A stretch of 64,000 bases of DNA from Desulfobacteraceae bacterium (GTDB lineage: Bacteria > Desulfobacterota > Desulfobacteria > Desulfobacterales > Desulfococcaceae), in contig JAABRU010000005.1 of NCBI GenBank assembly GCA_011390755.1, positions 25,787-89,786 of the forward strand, written 5' to 3'. A program made the position numbers and the translations under genes. Below the pieces are notes generated by a model, which searched no databases, had not been told where the DNA came from, and worked only from the letters and a program-made list of their open reading frames with translations. The stretch's first letter is position 1. Each line of letters begins with the position of its first letter. Positions 27,213 to 35,722 of the stretch are shown one piece after another.

Positions 27213-28784
27213 ATGATAAGAACTTTAAAAAAACAAATGATTTTCATCCTGATGATTCTGCTCTGCACGGCTCCCCGTACATGGGCAACCTGCGCACCGG
27301 ACTGGAATCCCGTAACTTACACCAACAGCACAACCGCTTATACCCTTATCACGGTCAACGGCCAGCCCGCATCTGCCGGGGACATGGTGGGGGCTTTTGT
27401 GAACGGGGAATGCAGGGCTGTGGGTACGGTTGTACTGTCCGGAGGGATCGCCTATGCCACGCTCGTTATTCAGGGAACCGAAGCGGAAACCGTTCATTTT
27501 AAAGTATGGGACGGCAGTGAATGTACGGTAAGGGATTCCGGATACACCGTTCAGAGCAACCCCGGAAACCGCATCGGGCTTCCACCGGACTATCTGCCAA
27601 TCAGTGCGGAAAATGCTGCAAATCCGCTACTGTCTGTTAACCCGGTATCTCAGAATCTTCCTGCGGAAAGCGGCACATTCACTGTCACAGTTGCCAATAC
27701 CGGTGCAGGCGGAATGAACTGGACAGCCGGAATTTCCGGAGGAAACTGGCTGCGGATTCAGGGAGAAAACAATGGGACAGATGCAGGAACACTGACACTG
27801 GTATATGATACCAACTCCGGCAGTGAAAGAAGTGCCACTGTCACAATTGTATCCGCAGAAGCGGAAAACAGCCCGCAGACCGTAACTGTAAAGCAGACTG
27901 CTATGGCAGTGACCGGGGAAAACACTGTTACCATCGTTCCCTCTGCCACAACAGTGGAAACCGGTAAAACATTTACCGCGGAAATAAAAATAAGCGGAAA
28001 AGACATCTGGGCCGTTCACGCAGTCTGCAATAATGCACCGGAATCGCTGGAACTGATACAGAAAGGTACATACGGGGATTTTATTGATCCGAAATACCGC
28101 TTTACGATTCCTGCTGTAATGGATGCGGCAGCAGGCACATGGACAGGAGCGCAGACCCTGAAACACCCGGCGGAACCGGTATCCAGGGAAGGTGTGTTTG
28201 CATACAACCTGAAATACAGAGCCCTGCCGGGTGCATACGGGGAAACCTCTGTCACAGCCGAAATTATCCTTACCGACCGGTACGGAAATATTCTGCCGGT
28301 ACAGGTTGCGGATGCGGTTGTGACAATAGATGACGGCATACACGGCGGAGACGGTGTGATTGAAGGTACGATCACCTATATTGACGGCACCCCTGTTTCC
28401 GGTGCGGAAGTGACGATTTCCGTCAACGGGAAGGAATACACCGTTACCACGGATGAAAACGGGCATTATGTGCTGGATGACCTGCGGGATCTGGCAGAAG
28501 GGGAAAGTTTTACAGTGGAAGCCGGAAAAGAGGGATTTTATGCTGAAGCCGAAGTAAACAGCGTGGAAAATCCGGTTTCTCTGGACATGGAAATCCTGAA
28601 TACCGAACTGGCTGATCTGAACAAAGACGGCACCGTGGATATAGCGGACTTCACCCTGCTGGCAAACAGCTACGGACTGTCTGAAGGAGCGGAAGGTTAT
28701 GATTCCAGAGCGGATATCAACGGGGATAAAACCGTCAGTATTCAGGATTTGGCCCTGCTGGGAAGTCACTGGAAGATAAAATAG
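27213..28784 (+). CDS. Exported BACON/cohesin-like protein with C-terminal dockerin
   Basis: A 523-residue protein: signal peptide (MIRTLKKQMIFILMILLCTAPRTWA), an N-terminal beta domain of WNPVTYTNSTTAYTLITVNG type, a BACON domain (about 138-228, SVNPVSQNLPAESGTFTVTV), a cohesin-like half domain (about 235-375, TVTIVPSATTVETGKTF), a CarboxypepD_reg domain (about 386-465) and a C-terminal type-I dockerin (470-523) with two calcium loops, DLNKDGTVDIADF and DINGDKTVSIQDL. The dockerin should dock onto a cohesin; the next gene encodes a membrane-anchored cohesin. Strong AAAGGAG site before the ATG at 27213. Part of the surface cluster with 18079-29552. Confidence 0.88.
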   Translation: MIRTLKKQMIFILMILLCTAPRTWATCAPDWNPVTYTNSTTAYTLITVNGQPASAGDMVGAFVNGECRAVGTVVLSGGIAYATLVIQGTEAETVHFKVWDGSECTVRDSGYTVQSNPGNRIGLPPDYLPISAENAANPLLSVNPVSQNLPAESGTFTVTVANTGAGGMNWTAGISGGNWLRIQGENNGTDAGTLTLVYDTNSGSERSATVTIVSAEAENSPQTVTVKQTAMAVTGENTVTIVPSATTVETGKTFTAEIKISGKDIWAVHAVCNNAPESLELIQKGTYGDFIDPKYRFTIPAVMDAAAGTWTGAQTLKHPAEPVSREGVFAYNLKYRALPGAYGETSVTAEIILTDRYGNILPVQVADAVVTIDDGIHGGDGVIEGTITYIDGTPVSGAEVTISVNGKEYTVTTDENGHYVLDDLRDLAEGESFTVEAGKEGFYAEAEVNSVENPVSLDMEILNTELADLNKDGTVDIADFTLLANSYGLSEGAEGYDSRADINGDKTVSIQDLALLGSHWKIK

Positions 28785-28820
28785 AAAGAACTCTGTGTTC
28801 TTCTGTGCCAATTATTATGA

Positions 28821-28903
28821 ACCACGGAGAACACAGAGAATTTCACAGAGGGCACGGAGTTTTTCTCTGTGCTCCTCTGTGCCTGCTCTGTGTTCTCTGT
28901 GGT
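28821..28903. repeat. Second copy of the ACACAGAG hairpin family
   Basis: ACCACGGAGAACACAGAG at 28821-28838 pairs with 28886-28903 with one mismatch in 18. The interior repeats CTCTGTG several times. It sits between the dockerin and cohesin genes, and its right arm ends 34 bp before the cohesin start. No T-run follows on either strand. Confidence 0.8.
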
Positions 28904-28937
28904 AAAAAAAAGAAATCAAAAAATGAGGAATAATTTC

Positions 28938-29552
28938 ATGAAAAAATCATTCATCTTTTCCGTCCTTCTCATTACTGTCATATCCTTTTCCGTCAGCCAT
29001 GCAGCGGCATCCCCCCGGATGCAGATGATTGCGGAACATCCGGAACTGAAACCCGGTGAGGTCACAAACATTGACCTCCGGATCAGCGACATTTCCCCGG
29101 TGTACGGTGCGGAAATGCTGCTGACATTCAACCCGGATGTCCTGGAGGTTATTTCTGACAACCCGGATTCCGGCAATATGGAAATTCAGCCCGGAGATTT
29201 TTTCGACCTGAATCAGCAGCATTTCCCCCTGCAGAACCGTGCGGATAACAAAGCAGGCCGGGTTTACTATGCCATGAGTATGCTCAACCCCGCTCCGGAA
29301 GCATCAGGAGAAGGCGTACTTATCCGCGTCCCCTTCCGTGCCAAAGCTGTGGGAGATGCGGGGCTGTCTGTTGAAAAAATCAGATTCGGTACAAGAGAGG
29401 GGAAGGGAATCACACCGGAAGTCAGTACGGCCCAACCCCTGACAGTGATTTCGGGAGAAAAAAATCCGCTCCGTTTTCTTATCGCGTCCGTGTTTCTTAT
29501 TCTTATTGCCGGACTCGGACTGATTTTCAGAAAAGGCCGCAATAGAATGTGA
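28938..29552 (+). CDS. Membrane-anchored cohesin-domain protein
   Basis: A 204-residue protein: signal peptide (MKKSFIFSVLLITVISFSVSHAAA), a type-I cohesin-like domain (about 25-170) with the conserved GEVTNIDLRISDISPVYGAEMLLTFNPDVLEV start and the SMLNPAPEASGEGVLIRVPFRA strand-loop-strand, then a C-terminal TM helix (about 183-199) followed by a basic tail RKGRNRM. It therefore should display a single cohesin from the membrane. The GAGGA site before ATG 28938 decides the start over the longer frame. Immediately downstream of the dockerin-bearing gene, it is the obvious candidate partner; sequence-level pairing is inferred only. Confidence 0.85.
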   Translation: MKKSFIFSVLLITVISFSVSHAAASPRMQMIAEHPELKPGEVTNIDLRISDISPVYGAEMLLTFNPDVLEVISDNPDSGNMEIQPGDFFDLNQQHFPLQNRADNKAGRVYYAMSMLNPAPEASGEGVLIRVPFRAKAVGDAGLSVEKIRFGTREGKGITPEVSTAQPLTVISGEKNPLRFLIASVFLILIAGLGLIFRKGRNRM

Positions 29553-29777
29553 TAAACGCATGTCTCCCTGCCTCTCCTATTCTCTTTTCCTGCTCCTTCA
29601 ATTTCCATCCTTGACATCTTTATGTGTAGCCGGTATTTTCAAATATATGTTGCAGACAGGAAGAATAACGGTAATGAAAGGTGGTTCAGAGAATTATGAC
29701 ATTACAGTAACTGGCAGGACTGGTCGTATCTGACTTTTTCCCGATATTTTTATATTTCAATCCGGCAGGAGGTTTAC

Positions 29778-30026
29778 ATGAACACATCCGCCATAAAAAA
29801 AATGGAGATCATGAATTCTTTGTCCCGTATTCGCGGCGGCAGCCTTGATAAAATCAAAGAATATATTGATTCTTTTTTAACTGAATCAGATATTTCAAAA
29901 CCGGACAGAGGCAGTCTGAAAGGAATTTGGAAAGATAAAGGATTTGAGAGAATTGCTGATCTGGATACTGAACTGAAAAATATTCGGCAGGAAATGGGAA
30001 ATTCCATACTTGAAAGAAAGTTCTGA
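29778..30026 (+). CDS. Putative antitoxin of a PIN-domain toxin pair
   Basis: An 82-residue helical protein with a basic N-terminal segment (KKMEIMNSLSRIRGGSLDKIKEYIDSFL) and an acidic C-terminus, sized like VapB-class antitoxins. It resembles the DUF2281-like family seen at the first gene in the window. AGGAGG precedes the ATG. The toxin gene starts one base after its stop, a typical toxin-antitoxin arrangement. No DNA-binding motif can be assigned with certainty. Confidence 0.7.
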   Translation: MNTSAIKKMEIMNSLSRIRGGSLDKIKEYIDSFLTESDISKPDRGSLKGIWKDKGFERIADLDTELKNIRQEMGNSILERKF

Positions 30027-30027
30027 A

Positions 30028-30417
30028 ATGCGATATTTACTTGATACAGTTGCTCTTGTCCGCCATTTTACAGGCAAAGGTAAAATCGGAAATAAGGCAG
30101 CTTATATTCTGGATACCGTTGATGAAAATGAACATGATTTTGTAATCTCAGTTATCAGTTTAATGGAAGTTATGTATCTTGCAGAGAAAAACCGGATTGA
30201 AATCAGCCTTTCAGAAACATTCAATCTTATAAATTCCTCATCAAGATACACAGTCGCAAACCTGAATCCCGAAATTCTGAAAGTTGCAGAATTCATTGAT
30301 TTTTATGAACTGCACGACAGACTGATACTTGCCACGGCAAAATGGATCGGGATCAGGATTATTTCAAGTGACAGTAAATTTGACGGCATAGAAGGTATTA
30401 AAGTTGTTTGGGATTAA
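30028..30417 (+). CDS. PIN-domain toxin (VapC-like ribonuclease)
   Basis: A 129-residue PIN-domain protein. The conserved acidic residues are D6 (LLDTVALV), E47 (SLMEVMYL), D97 (LHDRLILATA) and D115 (ISSDSKFD), which form the magnesium-binding RNase site of VapC-family toxins. The ATG at 30028 is one base after the antitoxin stop, so it is probably co-translated. Its 3' end converges, with a 6-bp gap, on the outer-membrane protein gene. Target RNA is unknown. Confidence 0.85.
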   Translation: MRYLLDTVALVRHFTGKGKIGNKAAYILDTVDENEHDFVISVISLMEVMYLAEKNRIEISLSETFNLINSSSRYTVANLNPEILKVAEFIDFYELHDRLILATAKWIGIRIISSDSKFDGIEGIKVVWD

Positions 30418-30423
30418 GAAATC

Positions 30424-31779
30424 TCAGAAATAAATTATCAGAGAAGCATACAGCGTATGCTCCCGCACATCCTGTGAGAAATTCCAGCTTTCCAGGATGT
30501 ATTCCCCCACGGAGTTGCCGAAGCGGTACTGGTAGGCCAGGTCAAAGGTGAAGTGTTTTCTGTCGGATATGCCGGTGCCGAGGGTGAGGCCGAAAAAATC
30601 GTCCGGGCTGCCCGGTGCGGGGGCCGGGTCGTAGAATGCGCCGAAGCAGAGGGGGAAGACATAATCTGCGGTCTGAAATCCGAGGTATTCGCCCCCGATT
30701 CGTACCTGATGGGTGGGGTCAATATCCGACTGCGCCGCACTTTTCCCGGTAATGGGGGAAATTTCGCTGCCGTCCGCTCTTTTCAGGATAAAATCATCCC
30801 ACTGGGTCCGGTAAACATCCAAAGACATGGTGAAATTATCAGAAAATCGCCAGGCCATGCCGATACCGTAAGACAGGGGCATGTCCAGATCGGCATTTTC
30901 TTTATGGGAACGGAATTCTTTTTCGTCATCGTCCGAAGGCAGATTCGGGTACTGCGTAAAGCGGTAAAGGGAATGGTGAGAATCCAGATCCGCTTCAAAG
31001 GGCGTTTTGATAACGGCTCCCAACGTCAGGGGAAGGTCAAAGGCGTTTTTCCATAATACTCCGATATTGAAATTATATCCGCTGAAATCATATTCGTCGT
31101 GTATGCGGATTTCTTCCACAAAATCATTCCTTTCATCTGTTTCACCCCTGCTGTCATTTCCCGAACCCCATTGAAATGTTTCCTGCTTCCATGAATTATC
31201 CGTCAGTCCGTCATCCCGGATATTTACAGAGACTCCTATTGAAATATTTTCTGTAAGTTGCACACAGTAAGCCAGAGCTACCGCCGATAACTTTCCTTCG
31301 GACTGGTAATCTGTATGGATGAAACTTTCCGCATCCTGCTGAAATGAAAAATTCCATTTCCGGGTGAAATCATATAAATGCTGGTAATTGAGGGAAACCA
31401 CCATATTATAATCCATAAAGCGGAAAGGATAGGCCGCGCTGAGATAATTCAGTTCCATACGGGAAACGCTTTCTTCCCCGTCCGCCTCCGGGTGCAGCCC
31501 GAAAGAGTTGTCTTCCACCCGGTGAAATCCCGCTCCCGCAACAGAGATTTCCGGACGGTCCAGCCGGATCAGCCCTCCCGGATTCCAGGAAGCTGCGGTG
31601 GCATCATCGGCCACCGCAATAAAAGCCCCTCCCATACCCAATGCCCGCGCTCCCGAACCCACGGGATTGAAAGAGGAGGGAATTTCAATGCGCTGCATTT
31701 CGCCCTGGGCCTTGCAGACTGTTTCAGACGCTGAAAGAAAAAGAAAAAACATCGAAATGAGAATCATCAGTTGTTTCAT
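30424..31779 (-). CDS. Outer-membrane beta-barrel protein (OmpP1/FadL-like)
   Basis: A 451-residue outer-membrane protein: signal peptide (MKQLMILISMFFLFLSASETVCKAQ), then an N-terminal SSFNPVGSGARALGMGGAFIAVADDATAASWNPGGL segment, which is hallmark of FadL/OmpP1-type or PorV-type barrels (a plug-like NPAG region). The rest shows alternating amphipathic strands, and the last residue is Phe (LYASLIIYF), as expected for assembly by the Bam machinery. Loops are variable. The start at 31779 (AAAGG upstream) is used rather than the frame's earlier ATG. It probably imports hydrophobic solutes or works with the lipoprotein encoded just upstream (73 bp). Confidence 0.87.
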   Translation of the reverse strand: MKQLMILISMFFLFLSASETVCKAQGEMQRIEIPSSFNPVGSGARALGMGGAFIAVADDATAASWNPGGLIRLDRPEISVAGAGFHRVEDNSFGLHPEADGEESVSRMELNYLSAAYPFRFMDYNMVVSLNYQHLYDFTRKWNFSFQQDAESFIHTDYQSEGKLSAVALAYCVQLTENISIGVSVNIRDDGLTDNSWKQETFQWGSGNDSRGETDERNDFVEEIRIHDEYDFSGYNFNIGVLWKNAFDLPLTLGAVIKTPFEADLDSHHSLYRFTQYPNLPSDDDEKEFRSHKENADLDMPLSYGIGMAWRFSDNFTMSLDVYRTQWDDFILKRADGSEISPITGKSAAQSDIDPTHQVRIGGEYLGFQTADYVFPLCFGAFYDPAPAPGSPDDFFGLTLGTGISDRKHFTFDLAYQYRFGNSVGEYILESWNFSQDVREHTLYASLIIYF

Positions 31780-31824
31780 TGCCCAACCTTTCTTCAAAAA
31801 GTCCCGGTGGGACGACACATAATA

Positions 31825-31846
31825 GCCCGGAGTTTCAACTCCGGGC
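31825..31846. repeat. GCCCGGAGTT hairpin
   Basis: GCCCGGAGTT at 31825-31834 pairs perfectly with 31837-31846 across a 2-base loop. It falls between two minus-strand envelope genes. A GCCCGGA-type phrase recurs in other intergenic repeats (for example around 42380). No T-run accompanies it in the minus direction. Confidence 0.7.
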
Positions 31847-31852
31847 AACACA

Positions 31853-33829
31853 TCACCTTGTTATCACATACTGCCCTTCCCGGATGGTCTGCGGGTCTCC
31901 TTTGGTAATTCCCGCATAGGATCTGTCTTTCTGTATTTTGCGGATGCGGGCCCTTCCCATGTTTGGGAAATCCTTTTCCGGTTCATCCGGATTTTTCTGA
32001 AAAACAATCAGGTCCATCCCCGCTTTGATCCGGCTTTCTTCTCCCAGGTCTGTGGCAATGATTTTTTCGTCCCCTTTTTCAATGACTTTTCCTTCGGTCA
32101 GGGGGACTTCATCTGCCAGTTTCAGATAAATTTCCCTGGCCATTTCTTCTATTGTCTCCCTGTCTGCTGCCGGTTCTTCTCCGCTGTTTCCAAATTCCCG
32201 GTAGGTGTCCACCCTGGCGATCCGCCTCTGTTTTCCGCGGGATTCATTCAGGTACAGATCCGCACTGACTTCAATATAGGCGGGACGTTTACGGATACTG
32301 CCCTCTAAAATACAGTCTGCCGGATGGGTGTTAATTTCTGTAAGACTTACGGTGCGGAAGCGTTTCCGCTGAAACATCACTGTGTCCAGTATATCCTGAA
32401 ACCCCGTATGCGGTACAGGAGTTTCCGAAAAACTGCTGACCAGAATCCGCAGCCGGGCTTCGTAATCCCGCACAGAGGGTTCTTTTTTCATAATCCGGAT
32501 TTCTTTCCGGGTTTCATTACCTGCCGCATCGCTGCTCCGGATAAGGATGATATTGCGTCCCTTTTTCAAAGGATAAATATAGCTGAAGCGGTTGTTTTTT
32601 CCCCTGAAAGCGATATGTTCCCGGTTGAACCAGAGTCCCCTGACTTCCCGGTTGTCGCTGATCTGTCCCTGAATGAGGATTTCATCCAGAAAGGTTTCTA
32701 TGTTTCTGCTCTCATTCGGATAAGTAAATGTGAGCCGGGGCGGTGTGCGGTCTGCCTGAAGAGTCAACCATGTATTTTCCTGTTTTCTCTTTTGGGAAAT
32801 AATCTGCATTGCCAGATGCTTGCCGTTTTCAGCAATGAGATTGCTGTAAGATGCGGTTTTTTCCATCCGTTTATAGGCCCCGGATGTCCGGTTTCCGGCG
32901 ATGTCCGTGACGGATATATTCAGAAATTCATCTTCCGGATCTACAGAAATTCTTTTTTCAAAAGACAGTTCCTTTTCTCCTTTGCACGGTGTTTCATTCC
33001 CGTTTATCGAAATGCTTCGGATACCTGAATTGTCAAAAAAATCTGCGCTGAAATATATTTCTCCCCTGCCTGCAGAAAAGTTTTCCATGCTGATCACCGG
33101 GCCGATACGGTCAATACGGACGGTTATTTCCCTCTCTGCTGTTTTGCCTGAAAGGTCTTCCGCAATAACGGAAATGCTGTTTGTGCCGGGAATTACCGGC
33201 ACTTTTACAGAAAAAGGGATGGTTTTTTCTGAGACATATATGGGGATATCCTGATTTCCCACCCGGATATGACGGACAAAGGTATCATCCCGGACTTCCC
33301 CGCGGATGAGTACGAAGGAAGCATTTGAAATCAGTTCTGCTTCAGGTGACAGAATGCTGATTTCCGGTGCTTTCTCATCGGTTCCCTTTTTTTCAATCAG
33401 GGATTTTCTGGCCCGATCCAGATATACGGCCGCGCGTGTGCTTGTTTCATTTTCATAGGAAATTTCCAGTTCCCGGATGGCATCGCTCAGCCTTCCCTGC
33501 TGAAAAAGAACAATTCCCAGTTCCCGGCGGGGAAAATAACCGGAATCACGGCCCGGAAGATTCAGCCAGTGCCTGCCGTATGTGCGGACTTTTTTCTGAT
33601 CCTCTTCCCGTCTGCGCAGGGCCTCCCGCAGATCGCTTTCGGCATCTTTCCACAATTCACCGTCCCCATAGGAAAGTCCCCGCTCATAATAATGCCACCA
33701 TTCCCCTTTGAAGGGAACATCTGTTACCCCGTAGCGTTTCCCGTCTTTGATGATGCTCTGATCCGGATAATTCTGGCAGGAGCAGAGCAGGAACAGCAGG
33801 ATAAACATTGTTTTTATTATCGGATTCAT
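31853..33829 (-). CDS. Lipoprotein with TPR, Ig-like and FlgT-like regions
   Basis: A 658-residue envelope protein. The start at 33829 gives MNPIIKTMFILLFLLCSCQN, a lipoprotein signal with Cys near residue 19. Residues 30-150 are helical and TPR-like (DAESDLREALRRREEDQ, RELEISYENETSTRAAVYLDRARKSL). Then three Ig-like/glucodextranase-B-type beta domains (PEISILSPEAELISNASFVLIRGEV and similar at about 160-480). The C-terminal part (520-658) resembles FlgT/CsgG-type outer-membrane assembly proteins (ADCILEGSIRKRPAYIEVSADLYL; the EGKVIEKGDEKIIATDLGE strand). It precedes the outer-membrane barrel gene and may be its accessory. No enzyme signature is seen. Confidence 0.78.
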   Translation of the reverse strand: MNPIIKTMFILLFLLCSCQNYPDQSIIKDGKRYGVTDVPFKGEWWHYYERGLSYGDGELWKDAESDLREALRRREEDQKKVRTYGRHWLNLPGRDSGYFPRRELGIVLFQQGRLSDAIRELEISYENETSTRAAVYLDRARKSLIEKKGTDEKAPEISILSPEAELISNASFVLIRGEVRDDTFVRHIRVGNQDIPIYVSEKTIPFSVKVPVIPGTNSISVIAEDLSGKTAEREITVRIDRIGPVISMENFSAGRGEIYFSADFFDNSGIRSISINGNETPCKGEKELSFEKRISVDPEDEFLNISVTDIAGNRTSGAYKRMEKTASYSNLIAENGKHLAMQIISQKRKQENTWLTLQADRTPPRLTFTYPNESRNIETFLDEILIQGQISDNREVRGLWFNREHIAFRGKNNRFSYIYPLKKGRNIILIRSSDAAGNETRKEIRIMKKEPSVRDYEARLRILVSSFSETPVPHTGFQDILDTVMFQRKRFRTVSLTEINTHPADCILEGSIRKRPAYIEVSADLYLNESRGKQRRIARVDTYREFGNSGEEPAADRETIEEMAREIYLKLADEVPLTEGKVIEKGDEKIIATDLGEESRIKAGMDLIVFQKNPDEPEKDFPNMGRARIRKIQKDRSYAGITKGDPQTIREGQYVITR

Positions 33830-34244
33830 GTGATTTTCCTGTATTTGGCAGTAAGGCGATTTCCAAATATGAATGTACCATTTCTGAAGGAGTCTGCAGT
33901 TTCGCATTTTTTATAACTGTCTGATTTTTATTTTAGCCACGAATTACACGAATGATACAGAAGATGAAAAATCAGTTCTTTATCATACTGTTTTTATAAA
34001 TATATTTTCCGTGTCATTCGTGTATTTCACGGTTTTCTGTAAAAATTGCAAAAGTACAGAAGGAGTCACAGACTGAAAGTCTGTGACTTTTCAGGTACTG
34101 CCAAACTTTCAGTTTGGCACTCCTTTGGTACTTTCTTTTCAGGAAATAACCTAAGTCGGAGCAGTAAAGCGTACCGGGCATAACTTTCTGATTCTGTTGG
34201 GTTACGTCCGGTTATTGAGCAAAGCCGAAATACGCTAACCCAAC
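33830..34244 (-). other. Gene-free region with dispersed repeats
   Basis: About 415 bases contain no gene. It carries an ATTCGTG-type block (CACGAATTACACGAATGATAC around 33938-33960 with GTGTCATTCGTG near 34011), a pair of hairpins around AGACTGAAAGTCT (34070-34085) and CAAACTTTCAGTTTGGCACTCC (34102-34123), and a TTGGGTTACG...CTAACCCAA hairpin ending at about 34250. Confidence 0.75.
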
Positions 34245-35714
34245 CTACTTTTCCCACACCAGCCGGAATCCGACATCACTGAATTTTTCCTCCTGTCCGT
34301 AGCGGAAGCGCCGGGTGCAGGGTTCATATTCCGGGGGACTGCTCCAACTGCCGCCCCGGACTACTTTGTATTCGCTCTCTCCGGATACGAGTGGGGAAAA
34401 TATCCCGTGTTTTTCATAGGCATTATCCTGAAAACGGTCTTCACACCATTCCAGCACATTTCCTTTCATATCACATATGCCGGAAGCATCCGGGCAGAAA
34501 TTTCCAACTTTCCGGATTTCCTCCGTATCCGGCAGGAATTCTTCCTCTTCCCCCATCCTGCAGGCATACTCCCATTCGGCTTCGGTGGGAAGTCGGTAGC
34601 TTCCGGAAACGTCGGGATGCTGATTCCGTCTGCGGATAAATTCCTGTACATTTTTCCAACTCACAGATTCCACCGGGCAGTCCGGCCCGCAGTCGGAAAA
34701 AGTCGAAGGATTGCTCTGCATTATTTTTTCCCACTGTCCCTGTGTCACTTCATTCCGGCTCATGTAGAAAGAATTTAGGCAGACTGTATGGAGCGGAGTT
34801 TCATTTTCAAAGCATTCACCTTCTTTTCCGCATCCCATTTCAAAGCATCCGCCCGGAATCCCCATGAAGGCCATACCGGTCAGGGGATCAGTGACAGACG
34901 GATCGCCCGCATGGGAAGAAAAAAACAGTTTGGCATTCCAGCAGAGCACAGCGGCCCGGACGGATATTTTCTCTATGCGGAAGATCATAAACAGGCAGAT
35001 ACATATCAGAATTCCGATGCCTGCATATTTCCGTGTTTCCGGACGGATAAATGAGGCAATGGGAAAAGCGGATTTGCCGAAAATATACCGTACCAGGGCT
35101 TCCAGTTCATTCCCGTGAATCTTTAGGACGGTTTTCTGTTCAAATACCTTTCGGGCAGACATTCTGCGGAATTCCGCCAGAGACATCACCCGCACATCCG
35201 CGGCTTCGGCCATCTGTATGTGTTTTGTTTTCAGATTGGCAAGGGGAACAATGAACAGCCGGTCTTTTGTCTGTGAGATAAAAGATGCCATCTTTATGCC
35301 AAAAAGATTGGGAAAGACTTCTTTTAAAAAAGGTCTGTCATTGACAATATGAACAGTCCCGGTACACCAGATATCCTGTGTTTCGGATTTCCACCGGCTG
35401 CGCCCCCCTCTGCGGATCAGTGCCAGCAGATAGGCCAGCCCCTTGGAATCTCCCAGATAGGGCAGCGGTTCATCCTTGCACTCATAAATCCGCAAATCCG
35501 TTTCAAAGGATTCCGGGGCCAGCATGGAGGCCACGGTCAGCACTTTGGAAAGAGAACCCATTTTCGGATCATCAGCTTCCTGCGCATCCCCGATCTCAGG
35601 AGCATCATATCTGGCCGTAAAATAGCGTCCGCACCCGATAAAACGGTTTTGGGAATCAATATTGGGATAGGCAAAGCGGATGTCAGTTATCAGTGAACAG
35701 TTATCAGTTGTCAT
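34245..35714 (-). CDS. Lon-like peptidase / TM / sulfatase-modifying-factor (FGE-like) fusion
   Basis: A 489-residue protein of three parts. N-terminal region (about 20-185): matches the S16 Lon proteolytic fold, with GDSKGLAY placing a candidate nucleophile at S90, FLKEV placing a Lys at K131 (41-residue spacing, close to the 43 of E. coli Lon), a TGTVHI strand and LFIVPLANLKTK. One TM helix at 229-247 (YAGIGILICICLFMIFRI). C-terminal FGE-sulfatase/SUMF1 domain (about 277-489): GGCFEMGCG, YMSRNEVTQGQWEKIM, CPVESVSWKNVQEFI, YRLPTEAEWEYACR, GNVLEWCEDRF, VRGGSWSSPPEYEP. The two catalytic cysteines of true FGE in the final GGS segment are absent, so sulfatase activation is unlikely. Overlaps the upstream gene by 11 bp. 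Confidence 0.82.
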   Translation of the reverse strand: MTTDNCSLITDIRFAYPNIDSQNRFIGCGRYFTARYDAPEIGDAQEADDPKMGSLSKVLTVASMLAPESFETDLRIYECKDEPLPYLGDSKGLAYLLALIRRGGRSRWKSETQDIWCTGTVHIVNDRPFLKEVFPNLFGIKMASFISQTKDRLFIVPLANLKTKHIQMAEAADVRVMSLAEFRRMSARKVFEQKTVLKIHGNELEALVRYIFGKSAFPIASFIRPETRKYAGIGILICICLFMIFRIEKISVRAAVLCWNAKLFFSSHAGDPSVTDPLTGMAFMGIPGGCFEMGCGKEGECFENETPLHTVCLNSFYMSRNEVTQGQWEKIMQSNPSTFSDCGPDCPVESVSWKNVQEFIRRRNQHPDVSGSYRLPTEAEWEYACRMGEEEEFLPDTEEIRKVGNFCPDASGICDMKGNVLEWCEDRFQDNAYEKHGIFSPLVSGESEYKVVRGGSWSSPPEYEPCTRRFRYGQEEKFSDVGFRLVWEK

Positions 35715-35722
35715 TGTTCATT
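35681..35722. repeat. ACTGATAACTG dispersed repeat at gene boundary
   Basis: TCAGTTATCAGTGAACAGTTATCAGTTGTC (core 35683-35712) is a widely dispersed interspersed sequence in many genomes. Here it encodes the first eleven codons (MTTDNCSLITD) of the Lon/FGE fusion and the last codons of the upstream gene, so it forms the junction between the two reading frames. Confidence 0.6.

Noticed and set aside
34245..35714. True formylglycine-generating enzyme
   Set aside because: The catalytic Cys pair expected after the GGS motif near the C-terminus is missing, so sulfatase activation is not supported.
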